From contig NZ_PJIN01000006.1 in the NCBI RefSeq assembly GCF_002929705.1, forward strand, positions 124,001 through 188,000: a stretch of DNA of 64,000 nt. The letters are read 5' to 3'. The DNA is from Arthrobacter sp. N199823. Its GTDB lineage: Bacteria; Actinomycetota; Actinomycetes; Actinomycetales; Micrococcaceae. The notes under the pieces were generated by a model. That model worked only from the letters and a program-made list of their open reading frames with translations, searched no databases and was not told the origin of the DNA. Position numbers and translations under genes: made by a program. This document shows positions 35,346-44,111 of the stretch, piece by piece (within the stretch, counting starts at the first letter, position 1; each line of letters opens with the position of its first letter).

Positions 35346-35356
35346 GGTGGGCCTTC

Positions 35357-36331
35357 CTAGTATGCGAAGGCGCGGTCCAACGCCTCCAGCATGCGGTCAA
35401 TGTCCGGCAGGTAATGCTCTTCCACACGCGCCACGGGGTAGGGCATGTGGAATCCGCCCACGCGAATGGCAGGGGCCTCCAGTGAGTAGAAGCAGCGTTC
35501 GCTGATGCGCGAGGCGATTTCTCCACCAATGCCACCGAAAGTGGGTGCCTCGTGGGCCACTACCAACCGTCCGGTCTTGTTGACGGAGGCTTCAACGGTG
35601 TCAAAGTCGATGGGCGAGATGGAACGCAGATCAATGACTTCCACACTGTGTCCATCCTCGGCGGCGGCGTTGGCTGCTGCCAGTGCCACAGGCACCAACG
35701 GGCCGTAAGCCACCAGCGTCGCATCGCTGCCTTCGCGGACAACATGGGCCTTGAAGGGATCTCCCGGGCTGTTCTCGGTGTCCACTTCACCCTTGAGCCA
35801 GTAGCGGCGCTTGGGCTCGAAGAAAATCACGGGGTCTTTGCATTCAACGGCCTGCTGGATCATCCAGTAAGCGTCATTGGCGTTAGACGGGGTGATGATG
35901 CGCAGCCCTGGCGTGTGAGCAAAGAGCGCTTCCGGAGATTCGGAGTGGTGCTCAATGGAGCCGATGCCGCCGCCGTAGGGGATGCGGATGACAACCGGTG
36001 CGCTGAGCTGACCGTCGGATCGGGTGCGGATCTTGGCCAGTTGTGTGGTGATCTGGTTGAAGGCCGGGAACACAAAGCCGTCAAATTGGATCTCACAGAT
36101 CGGGCGGTGTCCGCGCAGCGCCATACCCAGTGCCGTGCCGATAATTCCGGATTCGGCCAGCGGGGTGTCCATGACGCGGTGGGCGCCAAACTCTGCCTTC
36201 AGGCCTTCGGTGATGCGGTAGACGCCACCTAGGGACCCAATGTCTTCGCCCATGAGGAAGCTTTTGGGGTCATTCGCCAGCTTGGCGCGCAAGCCTTCGT
36301 TGATGGCTTTGGCCATGGTCATTGTGCTCAT
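35357..36331 (-). CDS. bkdB: 2-oxoisovalerate dehydrogenase E1 beta subunit
   Basis: The 324-residue protein is a transketolase-like pyrimidine-binding subunit of E1: [51 protein letters not shown] and [18 protein letters not shown]. It binds thiamine diphosphate with the alpha subunit and decarboxylates 2-oxoacids from valine, leucine or isoleucine. Its start overlaps the end of E1alpha (36328-36331, ATGA), so the subunits are coupled at 1:1. The family also includes pyruvate dehydrogenase beta subunits; branched-chain use is inferred from the operon type. Confidence 0.88.
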   Translation of the reverse strand: MSTMTMAKAINEGLRAKLANDPKSFLMGEDIGSLGGVYRITEGLKAEFGAHRVMDTPLAESGIIGTALGMALRGHRPICEIQFDGFVFPAFNQITTQLAKIRTRSDGQLSAPVVIRIPYGGGIGSIEHHSESPEALFAHTPGLRIITPSNANDAYWMIQQAVECKDPVIFFEPKRRYWLKGEVDTENSPGDPFKAHVVREGSDATLVAYGPLVPVALAAANAAAEDGHSVEVIDLRSISPIDFDTVEASVNKTGRLVVAHEAPTFGGIGGEIASRISERCFYSLEAPAIRVGGFHMPYPVARVEEHYLPDIDRMLEALDRAFAY

Positions 36332-37608
36332 GCGGCACCGCCCTGTGCGTTTTCAGTGTCGACGTCAGCAAAGGACGCCTCGTAATTTTCAAACCAGGCC
36401 AGTTCTTCGGCCACGAGAGGGTGTGCCTCGGCATAAACCGTGGCGAATTTGTGGCGAATATCCGCGCTTCCCAACGCCAGCGTGGTGCGGCGTACATGGG
36501 CAGCCAGCTCGTCGCCGTCGTTCTTCACCTGCTCGAAGAAGGCGTCATCAGCAAGGTTCTCGGCGCGTAAATACGTCTCGAGACGAGCCAGCGGATCCCG
36601 GGTTTTCCAGAGCTCTTCTTCGGCGTTCATCCGGTATTTGGTGGGATCATCCGCCGTGGTGTGCGCGCCCACGCGGTAGGTGGAGGCCTCAATGAACACG
36701 GGTCCGTGGCCACTGCGGGCGTGATCGAGTGCCCACTGCGTTACGGCGTACACGGCCAGGACGTCGTTGCCGTCAACTCGGATGCCGGGCATTCCGTATC
36801 CTGCAGCACGGTTGACCAACGGAATCTTTGACTGAACTTCGAACGGGACGGAGATTGCCCAGTTGTTGTTCTGGCAGAAGAACACCACGGGGGCGTCGTA
36901 AGAAGCCGCGAAGACCATGGACTCGTGGACGTCACCTTCGCTGCTGGCCCCGTCACCAAAGTAAGCAACGACGGCGGCTGGCTCGGTTGTGGGGTCGGCC
37001 ACCAGATCACGTGAGATCCCCATGGCGTAGCCCACGGCATGCAGTGTTTGCGCGGCCAGGACCAGTGTGTAGAGGTGGAAGTTGGTCTCGCGAGGATCCC
37101 AGCCACCGTTGGTGACACCGCGGAAGAGCTTGAGTAGATCCGCCAAATCCAAGCCACGCGTCAACGCCACGCCGTGTTCACGGTAGGTGGGGAACGCGTA
37201 GTCAGCCTTGTTCATGGCGCTGCCAGAACCAATTTGTGCAGCTTCCTGGCCAATGACAGGGACCCACAGTGCCAGCTCACCTTGGCGCTGGAGTGCCGTG
37301 GCTTCGGTATCGAAGCGACGCACAGTTGCCATGTCGCGGTAAAAACCACGCAGGACGTCCGGGTCAAGCTTCTCAATGTAAGAGCTGAAAGTGGCATCGT
37401 GATGGGTGGCGCCATGCTCATCAAGGAGCTGGACGGCTTCATCGGGGCCTACCCCGGCGTTGCGCAGCACACCGGCTGAGTTTCCCGCTGAGCTCGGCGC
37501 CTGGCTCCCCGCCGGCGGGTTGCCTGCTTGGTTGCCTGCCTGCGGGCGCGGCGATGCCGGAGCACCTGATCCTGATGTGCCTGTGTCAGCTTGCTGGGCG
37601 GCGCCCAT
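36328..37608 (-). CDS. bkdA: 2-oxoisovalerate dehydrogenase E1 alpha subunit
   Basis: The 426-residue protein starts with about 60 Gly/Ala/Pro-rich residues and then a thiamine diphosphate-binding domain: FYRDMATVRRFDTEATAL, the metal and diphosphate motif AYFGDGASSEGDVHESM with the NNNWAIS end, and EASTYRVGAHTTADDP for the phosphorylation-loop region. It forms E1 with the beta subunit. It is the first gene of the bkd operon. GAGGAG is 6-7 bases before the ATG. A concentric palindrome at 37671-37712 lies in its promoter, suggesting repression. Confidence 0.88.
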   Translation of the reverse strand: MGAAQQADTGTSGSGAPASPRPQAGNQAGNPPAGSQAPSSAGNSAGVLRNAGVGPDEAVQLLDEHGATHHDATFSSYIEKLDPDVLRGFYRDMATVRRFDTEATALQRQGELALWVPVIGQEAAQIGSGSAMNKADYAFPTYREHGVALTRGLDLADLLKLFRGVTNGGWDPRETNFHLYTLVLAAQTLHAVGYAMGISRDLVADPTTEPAAVVAYFGDGASSEGDVHESMVFAASYDAPVVFFCQNNNWAISVPFEVQSKIPLVNRAAGYGMPGIRVDGNDVLAVYAVTQWALDHARSGHGPVFIEASTYRVGAHTTADDPTKYRMNAEEELWKTRDPLARLETYLRAENLADDAFFEQVKNDGDELAAHVRRTTLALGSADIRHKFATVYAEAHPLVAEELAWFENYEASFADVDTENAQGGAA

Positions 37609-37670
37609 GCTGTCTCCTCGTCTGCCGAATCCCGGGGTTTCAAATGCCCCGTCACGACTCGTTGGTGCCG

Positions 37671-37712
37671 ATATATGCCGCCTTCGGAATGCATTCCGTG
37701 GTGTGCATATAT
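37671..37712. promoter_or_regulatory. Concentric 42-bp palindrome in the bkd promoter
   Basis: ATATATGC (37671-37678) and GCATATAT (37705-37712) share the exact centre of the perfect 14-base palindrome CGGAATGCATTCCG (37685-37698). On the minus strand a promoter TTGTAA (37732-37727), about 16-17 bases, then TATATA/TATGCA would overlap the right arm. A second small palindrome CTGTA-4-TACAG lies at 37732-37745. These suggest a repressor operator for bkd. Confidence 0.55.
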
Positions 37713-37772
37713 ATACGTTTTCGATTTACAACTGTATCGGTACAGCCCGGCAAATACTGCCTTTGTTAACCG

Positions 37773-38894
37773 CTAGGAACGCCGTGGCTCTTTTGTATAG
37801 GACGCACAGATTTCAAGGAACCGGCTGTTCGCCACCACCTCACCGATGCTCACCCGGACGCCGTCGTTCCCAAAGGCACGCAAGGAGAGCCCTTGACTTT
37901 GCGCCAGAGCGGCAAACTCTTGGGTGTTGCTCCCCAAAGGCAGCCACACAAAGTTGCCTTGGGCGTCAGGAATGTCCCAGCCAAGATCTTTCAGACCGGC
38001 CACGACACGGTCACGTTCATCAACCAGACTTTGTACTCTTTCCACAACCTGGCTGTAGTTTTCCATCGACGCAATAGCGGCCGATTCGCCAATTCCAGAG
38101 ACGGCGAACGGTGTTGCTGCTGCGCGCACGTATTGGGTGACTTCGGGCTGCGAAATCGAGTAGCCCACGCGTAGGCCGGCCAGTCCATGCGCCTTGGAGA
38201 ATGTCCGCAGGACCATGACATTGGCGTATTTGCGGTATAGATCCACACCGTTGACGGCGTCAGCTGCACGCACGAATTCTTGGTAGGCCTCATCAATGAC
38301 AATGACCACGTCCCGGGGCATGCTGCGGATGAACTCTTCAGTTTCCACGGCACCCAAGGCAGGTCCAGTGGGATTATTCGGCGTGCACAGCAGCACTACC
38401 TTCGTGCTGGCAGTGACGGCGGCGGCCATGGCGGGCAGATCATGGCTGCCATCTGCGCGTACCGGAATCTGGACGCTTGTGGCACCGGCAAGTCCAACAC
38501 AGATGGGGTAGGCCTCAAAGGAGCGCCACGCGTAGATAACCTCGTCGTGCACACCGTTGTCATTCTGTCCTGCGAAAGCCGCCAGAATCTGGTTCAGCGC
38601 CCCTAGACTTCCTGCGCCCGGGACAATGTCAGTAGCTGGAACGTCGAGGAACTCGCCGAGGGCTACGCACAGGCGGCTGCTGCCCGCGTCTGGATAGCGG
38701 TGGATGTCAGCGGCATTGCGCAACACGTCCATGACGGCCGGTACCGGGCCCAGGGGGTTCTCGTTGGATGAGAGCTTAAAACTTTCCAGACCGGGGACAT
38801 CCACCGGTGGTTTCCCCGCAACATACTTGGGCAGGCGGCCAACCGCCGGACGGGGATGCACAACTGAATCGGAAGGAGTAGGAGTCTCGGTCAT
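37773..38894 (-). CDS. Histidinol-phosphate/aromatic aminotransferase (HisC-like)
   Basis: The 373-residue fold-type I aminotransferase shows KLSSNENPLGP, LLCTPNNPTGPALG, VVIVIDEAYQEF and RTFSKAHGLAGLRVGY with the PLP lysine, all typical of HisC and of the closely related aromatic (Pat) aminotransferases. Being next to bkd and not in a his operon, it may act on aromatic or other amino acids, which is inference. The start is leaderless-type: TAGGCT ends 6 bases before the ATG. The bkd promoter region follows 3' of it on the same strand. Confidence 0.85.
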   Translation of the reverse strand: MTETPTPSDSVVHPRPAVGRLPKYVAGKPPVDVPGLESFKLSSNENPLGPVPAVMDVLRNAADIHRYPDAGSSRLCVALGEFLDVPATDIVPGAGSLGALNQILAAFAGQNDNGVHDEVIYAWRSFEAYPICVGLAGATSVQIPVRADGSHDLPAMAAAVTASTKVVLLCTPNNPTGPALGAVETEEFIRSMPRDVVIVIDEAYQEFVRAADAVNGVDLYRKYANVMVLRTFSKAHGLAGLRVGYSISQPEVTQYVRAAATPFAVSGIGESAAIASMENYSQVVERVQSLVDERDRVVAGLKDLGWDIPDAQGNFVWLPLGSNTQEFAALAQSQGLSLRAFGNDGVRVSIGEVVANSRFLEICASYTKEPRRS

Positions 38895-38922
38895 GGACTA
38901 AGCCTAATGGCCGAGGGGCCCT

Positions 38923-38988
38923 GGGTGGGGGCCCACGCCCGCGAGGGACCCAATGCGAGCGCGCGAGCACTGGGAGCGGGTGGGGAGA
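38923..38988. repeat. Dispersed GC-rich repeat, copy D
   Basis: GGTGGGGGCCCAC, CCGCGAGGGACCC, ATGCGAGC, GCGAGCACTGGGAGCGGGTGGGGA. It matches copies A-C at 3.6 and 27.7 kb. It lies between the HisC-like gene and the divergent YvlD-like gene. Confidence 0.65.
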
Positions 38989-39077
38989 AGCGAGACCAGG
39001 GAGGACATTAGGAGCTAATGGCCGAGAAGGCTATTTCCATAGTGCCCTCCGTGGCTGGACTGTGGAACTATGGAGCC

Positions 39078-39506
39078 ATGCGAAGAATCGTCATTCAAAT
39101 AGTGCTCAATGCCGTTGCCCTCTGGATTGCCAGTTGGATCCTGCCCGGCATGCACATTGCCTCCGCCTCGGTTGTTGGCTCCAATATTGGCGGGCCCTCC
39201 GGCACAGGCGACACTATCAACACGGCCTTGGGGTATTTGTTCATCGGCTTGGTTTTCGGTGTGGTCAATGCGCTGGTGAAGCCCATTGTGAAGTTGCTAT
39301 CGCTGCCAGTGACCATCTTGACCTTGGGTCTGTTCACCATCGTCATCAACGCCGCCATGTTGTGGTTGACGGCATGGCTCAGCACCTACACGCCCGTCCA
39401 CTTCACTATTGACGATTTCTTCTGGACGGCAATCTTGGCCGCCCTGATCATCAGTGTCGTTTCAATGTTGACTTCCAACGTGGGCAAGTCGGCCTCTCGC
39501 CGCTAG
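39078..39506 (+). CDS. YvlD-like (Phage_holin_4_2) four-helix membrane protein
   Basis: The 142-residue protein starts MRRIVIQIVLNAVALWIASW and has four hydrophobic helices; GYLFIGLVFGVVNALVKPIVKLLSLPVTILTLGLFTIVIN is the family's central signature. The family is named for holins but in chromosomes it is linked to envelope stress. A frame start at 39018 with AGGAG 3 bases upstream would add 20 residues; the 39078 start is preferred since the family begins at the first helix, but GGAG is only 2 bases away, so the start is uncertain. Confidence 0.82.
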   Translation: MRRIVIQIVLNAVALWIASWILPGMHIASASVVGSNIGGPSGTGDTINTALGYLFIGLVFGVVNALVKPIVKLLSLPVTILTLGLFTIVINAAMLWLTAWLSTYTPVHFTIDDFFWTAILAALIISVVSMLTSNVGKSASRR

Positions 39507-39548
39507 AGGCCACTGCCGGCCTGTGAATACCGGGTCCGGACGAACCGC

Positions 39549-41108
39549 TCATGCCAGCTTTGTTGGCTTTCTTGAACGCCGGGTTGGTTTTTGCATCTCA
39601 AGTGGTTTGGGTGCCGGCTTGGATTGATCATTGACGTCCCGTCCTTGGTATACCCATTTGGTGCCAGCGACGGCCGCTCCGCCCACCCCCGCGGCCAAAA
39701 TTGTCCGCAGCGTATCTCTGGACGCCTCAACTGCAGGGTTGTCAGACTGATCAAGTGCCGCAGCATCCAGTAGGTAATTGTCCAAGGAGTGCGCCTGCTC
39801 AATGACGTCGCCTAAATCCCCTCCTTTCGCCATGGGCGGGCGGTGCGATGTCACCGTCACCCAGTTCGGTGCCGGTTCTGGTGGACCGTAGTCACCCGCC
39901 GTGACAATATCGTGCTCATTTTCTAGATCCACCACGGCAATACTCTCGGGAATCTCCGCATTCCTTGCTGGCGACCCGGCAATAATAATCATCTTGACGT
40001 TTACCTCGGCACGGAAGGCCGGGTCCGCCGCAGCCGCGGCCGCGTGAATGCCGCCGCCGCTGTGTCCGGTGAGGAGTACATCTTCGCCTGGCAGCGCACC
40101 CGAGGCCCGCAATGCTTCTTTAATAAGCTGTTGCACCACCACGTCCTGCTGCTTAAACGCTTCCCGTTGGGCCGCTGTTAGCCCTTCCATATTGCCTTCC
40201 ATGTCAAAGGGGTTTGCACTGTCTACCGTGGACCAATCTTCAGTTCCCGGCAGATGGACCACCCACACATTGCTTCCATCAGGGCGTTCGATCCGGACTA
40301 CACCGATGGACCCTGGCGGATACTTGTAAGCGTCGCTGCTGCCAGCCAAGAGGCCCTCAATGCTGGCCCGGACCTTCCAAGAAGTACCTTCGCTGGAGGA
40401 TGCATGACCGGGAGGGAAATACGGTTCCGCAGGATCCCATTCCTGCGCAGGAACTGCACGTACTGCCACCTTTCCCGGCTGGGCCAACCCCGCTTCGTCG
40501 AAGAATTTCCTCAGGACAATGGCCGGGATGACCCCTGACGTTCTCTGCCTGCGGATCTGGGACAGAAGATAGGTCATCGCGTATTCAGGCCCCAGCAGGC
40601 CTGCCACATAGCCACCCCCGTTGTTGAGAATCTTCTCCATCACCTCACGCAGCCCGGCCCCTGGCTGACGAAGGAGAACTGACACATCGGCCGCTACCCC
40701 CAAGGGGGCGAGGGGGCCCCAGCTCCAGGCATTCAGTCCCTTGCGCAGAGCGTCAAGCCTGCCCATCCGCGCCACTATGGCGACATTGTGCGCTTCCGCA
40801 GCTTCATAGTTCGCCTTTGCCAGTTGAGCCTTCCGGGCGAGCGCGGCGATATCTACTTGTGCCCGGCTAGCAGTCCACACAGAAGTACGAACGGCCTCGA
40901 CGGCTCCATAGGGATACGGCGAGGCCGCTGTTGTAGCCCCCACCAACCATGACCCTTCAGCTTGCAGACTGTTCACGAGCGGGATCATGAGTTGCGCCAA
41001 GGCTCCCAACTGGTCTCCAGCTCCGGCGATCTCCGCCAAGGTGTAACTAACTGACCCCACCCCACCCTCTATGGAAAACGTGGTGGAATCCCCTTCCTGG
41101 TCGCTCAT
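39549..41108 (-). CDS. Alpha/beta hydrolase with a helical WXG-like N-terminus
   Basis: The 519-residue protein has a helical, Ala-rich N-terminal region (about residues 15-140, SYTLAEIAGAGDQLGALAQL, AQLAKANYEAAEAHNVAIVARM) and a hydrolase-like C-terminal domain with the nucleophile elbow GHSGGG, a later acidic residue in ENEHDIVT and a His in AHSLDNYLLD, forming a plausible Ser-Asp-His triad. There is no signal peptide. GGAGGG lies 6-8 bases before the ATG at 41108, which is preferred to 41201. It follows a WXG-like gene by 111 bases, as in type VII secretion substrate pairs. The enzymatic substrate is unknown. Confidence 0.72.
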   Translation of the reverse strand: MSDQEGDSTTFSIEGGVGSVSYTLAEIAGAGDQLGALAQLMIPLVNSLQAEGSWLVGATTAASPYPYGAVEAVRTSVWTASRAQVDIAALARKAQLAKANYEAAEAHNVAIVARMGRLDALRKGLNAWSWGPLAPLGVAADVSVLLRQPGAGLREVMEKILNNGGGYVAGLLGPEYAMTYLLSQIRRQRTSGVIPAIVLRKFFDEAGLAQPGKVAVRAVPAQEWDPAEPYFPPGHASSSEGTSWKVRASIEGLLAGSSDAYKYPPGSIGVVRIERPDGSNVWVVHLPGTEDWSTVDSANPFDMEGNMEGLTAAQREAFKQQDVVVQQLIKEALRASGALPGEDVLLTGHSGGGIHAAAAAADPAFRAEVNVKMIIIAGSPARNAEIPESIAVVDLENEHDIVTAGDYGPPEPAPNWVTVTSHRPPMAKGGDLGDVIEQAHSLDNYLLDAAALDQSDNPAVEASRDTLRTILAAGVGGAAVAGTKWVYQGRDVNDQSKPAPKPLEMQKPTRRSRKPTKLA

Positions 41109-41219
41109 GTTCCCACCCTCCCCGCCGAAAACTTCACCATTGCTCTTCACCGGCGAATCACGAGAATCACGCACCTGCGCCCCCGACTGCCACCGAACCA
41201 CCCTGGATGCCTAGTTCCG

Positions 41220-41783
41220 TTACCCTCCACTACTGGTGCCAAACGCCCCGCCAACCCCGGCGTTCCCAAGGCCATACCCTGGTCCAAACCCGGCAAAACC
41301 GGCTCCGTCGGCTCCGACGCCTGCACCGCTGAGCCCAAGGCCAACAATCGGGCCAAAACTAGGTCCAGACCCTCCGGCAAACCACGGAGCCCCTTGCCCC
41401 GGCAGCTCTGGGTTGAAGCAAAAATCCGGGCTGTCGCTCACAGCGAATCCGTAGGCGCCAACCGCATTAACTGCGCTGTCAATGGCCCGAACCACCGCCT
41501 GCATTGCCGCATCCCGTGCTGATAATTCCTCCCTGAAAGCGGTTGCGGCAGGAGATTTCCAGTCCAGAAGTGCCACCTGTCCCAGCTGTAGCCGCAAGGC
41601 CCCCATTTCTTGTGAGATTCCAGCCAGCCGCTGAGCCATGGCAGCCAGTGCCGCTGGATCCGACCCGGCCCGGCCACCCGCTCCTAGGCCAACCCCAACT
41701 CCTAGGCCAGGGCCGATTCCACCACCAAGCCCAAGCCCACCGAGTCCTCCAAGCCCACCGCGGAAGGCTTCTGCTGCTGTCAT
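41220..41783 (-). CDS. WXG100-like glycine-rich small protein
   Basis: The 187-residue protein has Gly-rich flanks on both sides of a helical hairpin (about residues 45-120) with helices AAMAQRLAGISQEMGALRL and AATAFREELSARDAAMQAVVRAI separated by a turn that includes DWKSPAA, a Trp-x-Ser variant of the WXG motif. This suits an ESX/type VII secretion substrate. The ATG at 41783 is preferred because AAGGCGG lies 8 bases before it. The hydrolase gene follows on the same strand. No secretion ATPase is in the window. Confidence 0.65.
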   Translation of the reverse strand: MTAAEAFRGGLGGLGGLGLGGGIGPGLGVGVGLGAGGRAGSDPAALAAMAQRLAGISQEMGALRLQLGQVALLDWKSPAATAFREELSARDAAMQAVVRAIDSAVNAVGAYGFAVSDSPDFCFNPELPGQGAPWFAGGSGPSFGPIVGLGLSGAGVGADGAGFAGFGPGYGLGNAGVGGAFGTSSGG

Positions 41784-41989
41784 GTGATGCACCGCCTTCC
41801 TTCACTATCCACGCAGTAGACCTGCCCACGTCGGGCAGCGTTGCTCCCAAATAGCTGGCCGCTGCCGCCTGAGAAGCCAACCCTAGATCGCCAGCTAAAG
41901 GCTGCACCAGAGCATCCCTGCGAAATGTGGCTTGTCCAGCTAGATACCCCCGCTGTGGAGGAATGGGCGGTTCATGAAAGAATTAGGCC

Positions 41990-43432
41990 ATGTCTGATTC
42001 CGCAAATGCCACAGCCCGCATCCCTTCCGGCCGCAAGTCATTGGCCGTTTCCTCCGAGCGCATCGCCTTGGGGCCCCTTGATGGCCGCTACTCCGGCGCC
42101 GTCGCACCCCTGGTTGACTACCTCTCCGAAGCTGCCCTGAACCGCGACCGCGTCGCTGTTGAAGTTGAGTGGTTCATCCACCTGACCAGCAACAATGTCC
42201 TGCCCGGCACCGAGCCGCTGACCGCTGAGCAGCAGGCTGGCCTGCGCGCCATCGTGACCGAATTTGATGCAGACTCCATCAAGGAACTGGCCGACATCGA
42301 GAAGGTTACTGTCCACGACGTCAAGGCTGTGGAGTACTTCATCGGTAACCGCCTTGCCGCACTGGACCTGGATCACCTAAAGCCGCTGGTTCACTTCGGC
42401 TGCACCAGCGAAGACATCAACAACCTCTCCTACGCCGTGGGCGTCAAGGGTGCCGTGGAGGATGCTTGGCTTCCCGCCGCACGCGCACTCGTGGCCAAGA
42501 TCGCTGCGATGGCAGAGGAAAACCGCGCCGTCCCCATGCTTTCTCGCACGCACGGCCAGCCCGCCACCCCCACCACTTTGGGTAAGGAATTGGCCGTCAC
42601 CGCACACCGCCTGACCCGTCAGCTGGACCGCATTGCCAAGACCGAATTCCTGGGCAAGATCAACGGCGCCACCGGAACCTACGCAGCACATTACGCGTCC
42701 GTGCCGGAAGCCGACTGGGAAGATGTTGCCAAGAACTTCGTTGAATCACTGGGCCTGACCTGGAACCCGCTGACCACCCAGATCGAGTCCCACGACTGGC
42801 AGGCTGAGCTCTACGCCGACATGGCACGCTTCAACCGCATTCTGCACAACCTGTGCACGGATGTGTGGAGCTACATCTCCATCGGCTACTTCGCGCAGAT
42901 CCCTGTCCCGGGCGCCACGGGTTCCTCAACCATGCCGCACAAGGTCAACCCGATCCGCTTCGAAAACGCTGAAGCGAACCTAGAGATCTCCAACGCCCTG
43001 CTGGACACTTTGGGCGCAACCCTGGTCACCAGCCGCTGGCAGCGCGACCTCACCGACTCCTCCAGCCAGCGCAACATCGGTGTCGCCTTTGGCCACTCCC
43101 TGCTGGCCATCAACAACGTGCTGGGTGGCCTGGGCCGCCTCAACACCGCTGAAGCAGTGCTGGCAGAGGATCTGGACCACAACTGGGAGGTCCTCGCCGA
43201 GGCCATCCAGATGGTCATGCGCGCCGAGGCCATCGCCGGCGTCGACGGTATGGCCGACCCGTATGAGCGCCTGAAGGACCTCACTCGCGGCCACCGCGTA
43301 GATGCTGCGCGCATGCAGGAATTCGTCTCCGGGCTGGGCCTGTCAGCCGGTGCGCAGGAACGCCTCCTGGCGCTGACCCCGGGCACCTACATCGGCATCG
43401 CGGAGTCCCTGGTGGATCACCTAAACAAGTAA
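41990..43432 (+). CDS. purB: Adenylosuccinate lyase
   Basis: The 480-residue enzyme belongs to the fumarase/aspartase superfamily; the signature GSSTMPHKVNPIRFENAE is at about residues 307-324 and the segments TSEDINNLSY and RTHGQPATPTTLG are the other conserved regions. The length and sequence fit the longer PurB type. It cleaves SAICAR to AICAR and adenylosuccinate to AMP in purine synthesis. It stands alone with its own terminator (43472-43523). Confidence 0.93.
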   Translation: MSDSANATARIPSGRKSLAVSSERIALGPLDGRYSGAVAPLVDYLSEAALNRDRVAVEVEWFIHLTSNNVLPGTEPLTAEQQAGLRAIVTEFDADSIKELADIEKVTVHDVKAVEYFIGNRLAALDLDHLKPLVHFGCTSEDINNLSYAVGVKGAVEDAWLPAARALVAKIAAMAEENRAVPMLSRTHGQPATPTTLGKELAVTAHRLTRQLDRIAKTEFLGKINGATGTYAAHYASVPEADWEDVAKNFVESLGLTWNPLTTQIESHDWQAELYADMARFNRILHNLCTDVWSYISIGYFAQIPVPGATGSSTMPHKVNPIRFENAEANLEISNALLDTLGATLVTSRWQRDLTDSSSQRNIGVAFGHSLLAINNVLGGLGRLNTAEAVLAEDLDHNWEVLAEAIQMVMRAEAIAGVDGMADPYERLKDLTRGHRVDAARMQEFVSGLGLSAGAQERLLALTPGTYIGIAESLVDHLNK

Positions 43433-43471
43433 GTCCCAAACCGCTCCCTTACTGGAGCAGCTGGGGATGTT

Positions 43472-43523
43472 CGACGGCGGCACTCACGTTGCGTTTTCAA
43501 GCGCACCTTGGGTGCCGCCGTCG
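43472..43523 (+). terminator. Stem-loop terminator after purB
   Basis: CGACGGCGGCAC (43472-43483) and GTGCCGCCGTCG (43512-43523) form a 12-bp stem with a 28-base loop, 39 bases after the stop. There is only a weak T content downstream. Confidence 0.6.
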
Positions 43524-43681
43524 TTGCGTTCTAGATCAGCTGCTTGCTTTCACGAGCAGAAAAGGGTTCTTGAGTGCCCGGCGCAGCCGCTGCACGACGC
43601 TTCATTAGTGGTACATACCATGGTGTGTTATCGGCAACATTCATGGCACAGCTGCCCCGTTGGCCCGGTAAGTTTTACTGT

Positions 43682-44107
43682 ATGGACACCGCCGATATTA
43701 CTTTCCGCACCCGCAAATGGGTTCGACCCGAAGACCTGAACGCGAACGGCACCCTTTTTGGCGGCAGCTTGCTTCGTTGGATTGACGAAGAAGCCGCGAT
43801 TTACGCCATCGTGCAGCTGGGTAACGGCAAGGCCGTGACGAAATATATCTCTGAAATTAACTTCGTTTCCTCGGCCGCCTTGGGCGATTTGATCGAGATG
43901 GGACTGACAGCGACCAAGTTCGGCCGCACCTCTCTGACCATGCGCGCCGAAGTGCGCAATATCTTCACCCGCGAATCAATCCTCACGGTTGAAAGCATCG
44001 TCTTTGTGAACCTAGGGGACGACGGCAAACCTGCGCCCCACGGGTACAGCACCATCACCTACGATCGCGACCGCATCCCCAAGACGCAAAAACAGCTGGC
44101 GAGCTAG
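43682..44107 (+). CDS. Acyl-CoA thioesterase, YciA-like hotdog protein
   Basis: The 141-residue protein shows the acyl-CoA thioesterase II-like hotdog pattern: MDTADITFRTRKWVRPEDLN, NGTLFGGSLLRWIDEEAAIYAI (the helix with the catalytic Asp/Glu), TKYISEINFVSSAALGDLIE and GRTSLTMRAEVRN. It hydrolyses acyl-CoA in the cytoplasm. The start at 43682 is chosen over the upstream frame because it begins the hotdog fold and TAAGTT ends 7 bases before it (leaderless-type). Confidence 0.85.
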   Translation: MDTADITFRTRKWVRPEDLNANGTLFGGSLLRWIDEEAAIYAIVQLGNGKAVTKYISEINFVSSAALGDLIEMGLTATKFGRTSLTMRAEVRNIFTRESILTVESIVFVNLGDDGKPAPHGYSTITYDRDRIPKTQKQLAS

Positions 44108-44111
44108 CCCG

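Noticed and set aside
39018-39077. 20-residue N-terminal extension of the YvlD-like protein
   Set aside because: AGGAG is 3 bases from the ATG at 39018, but the family starts at the first helix; left as an alternative start.
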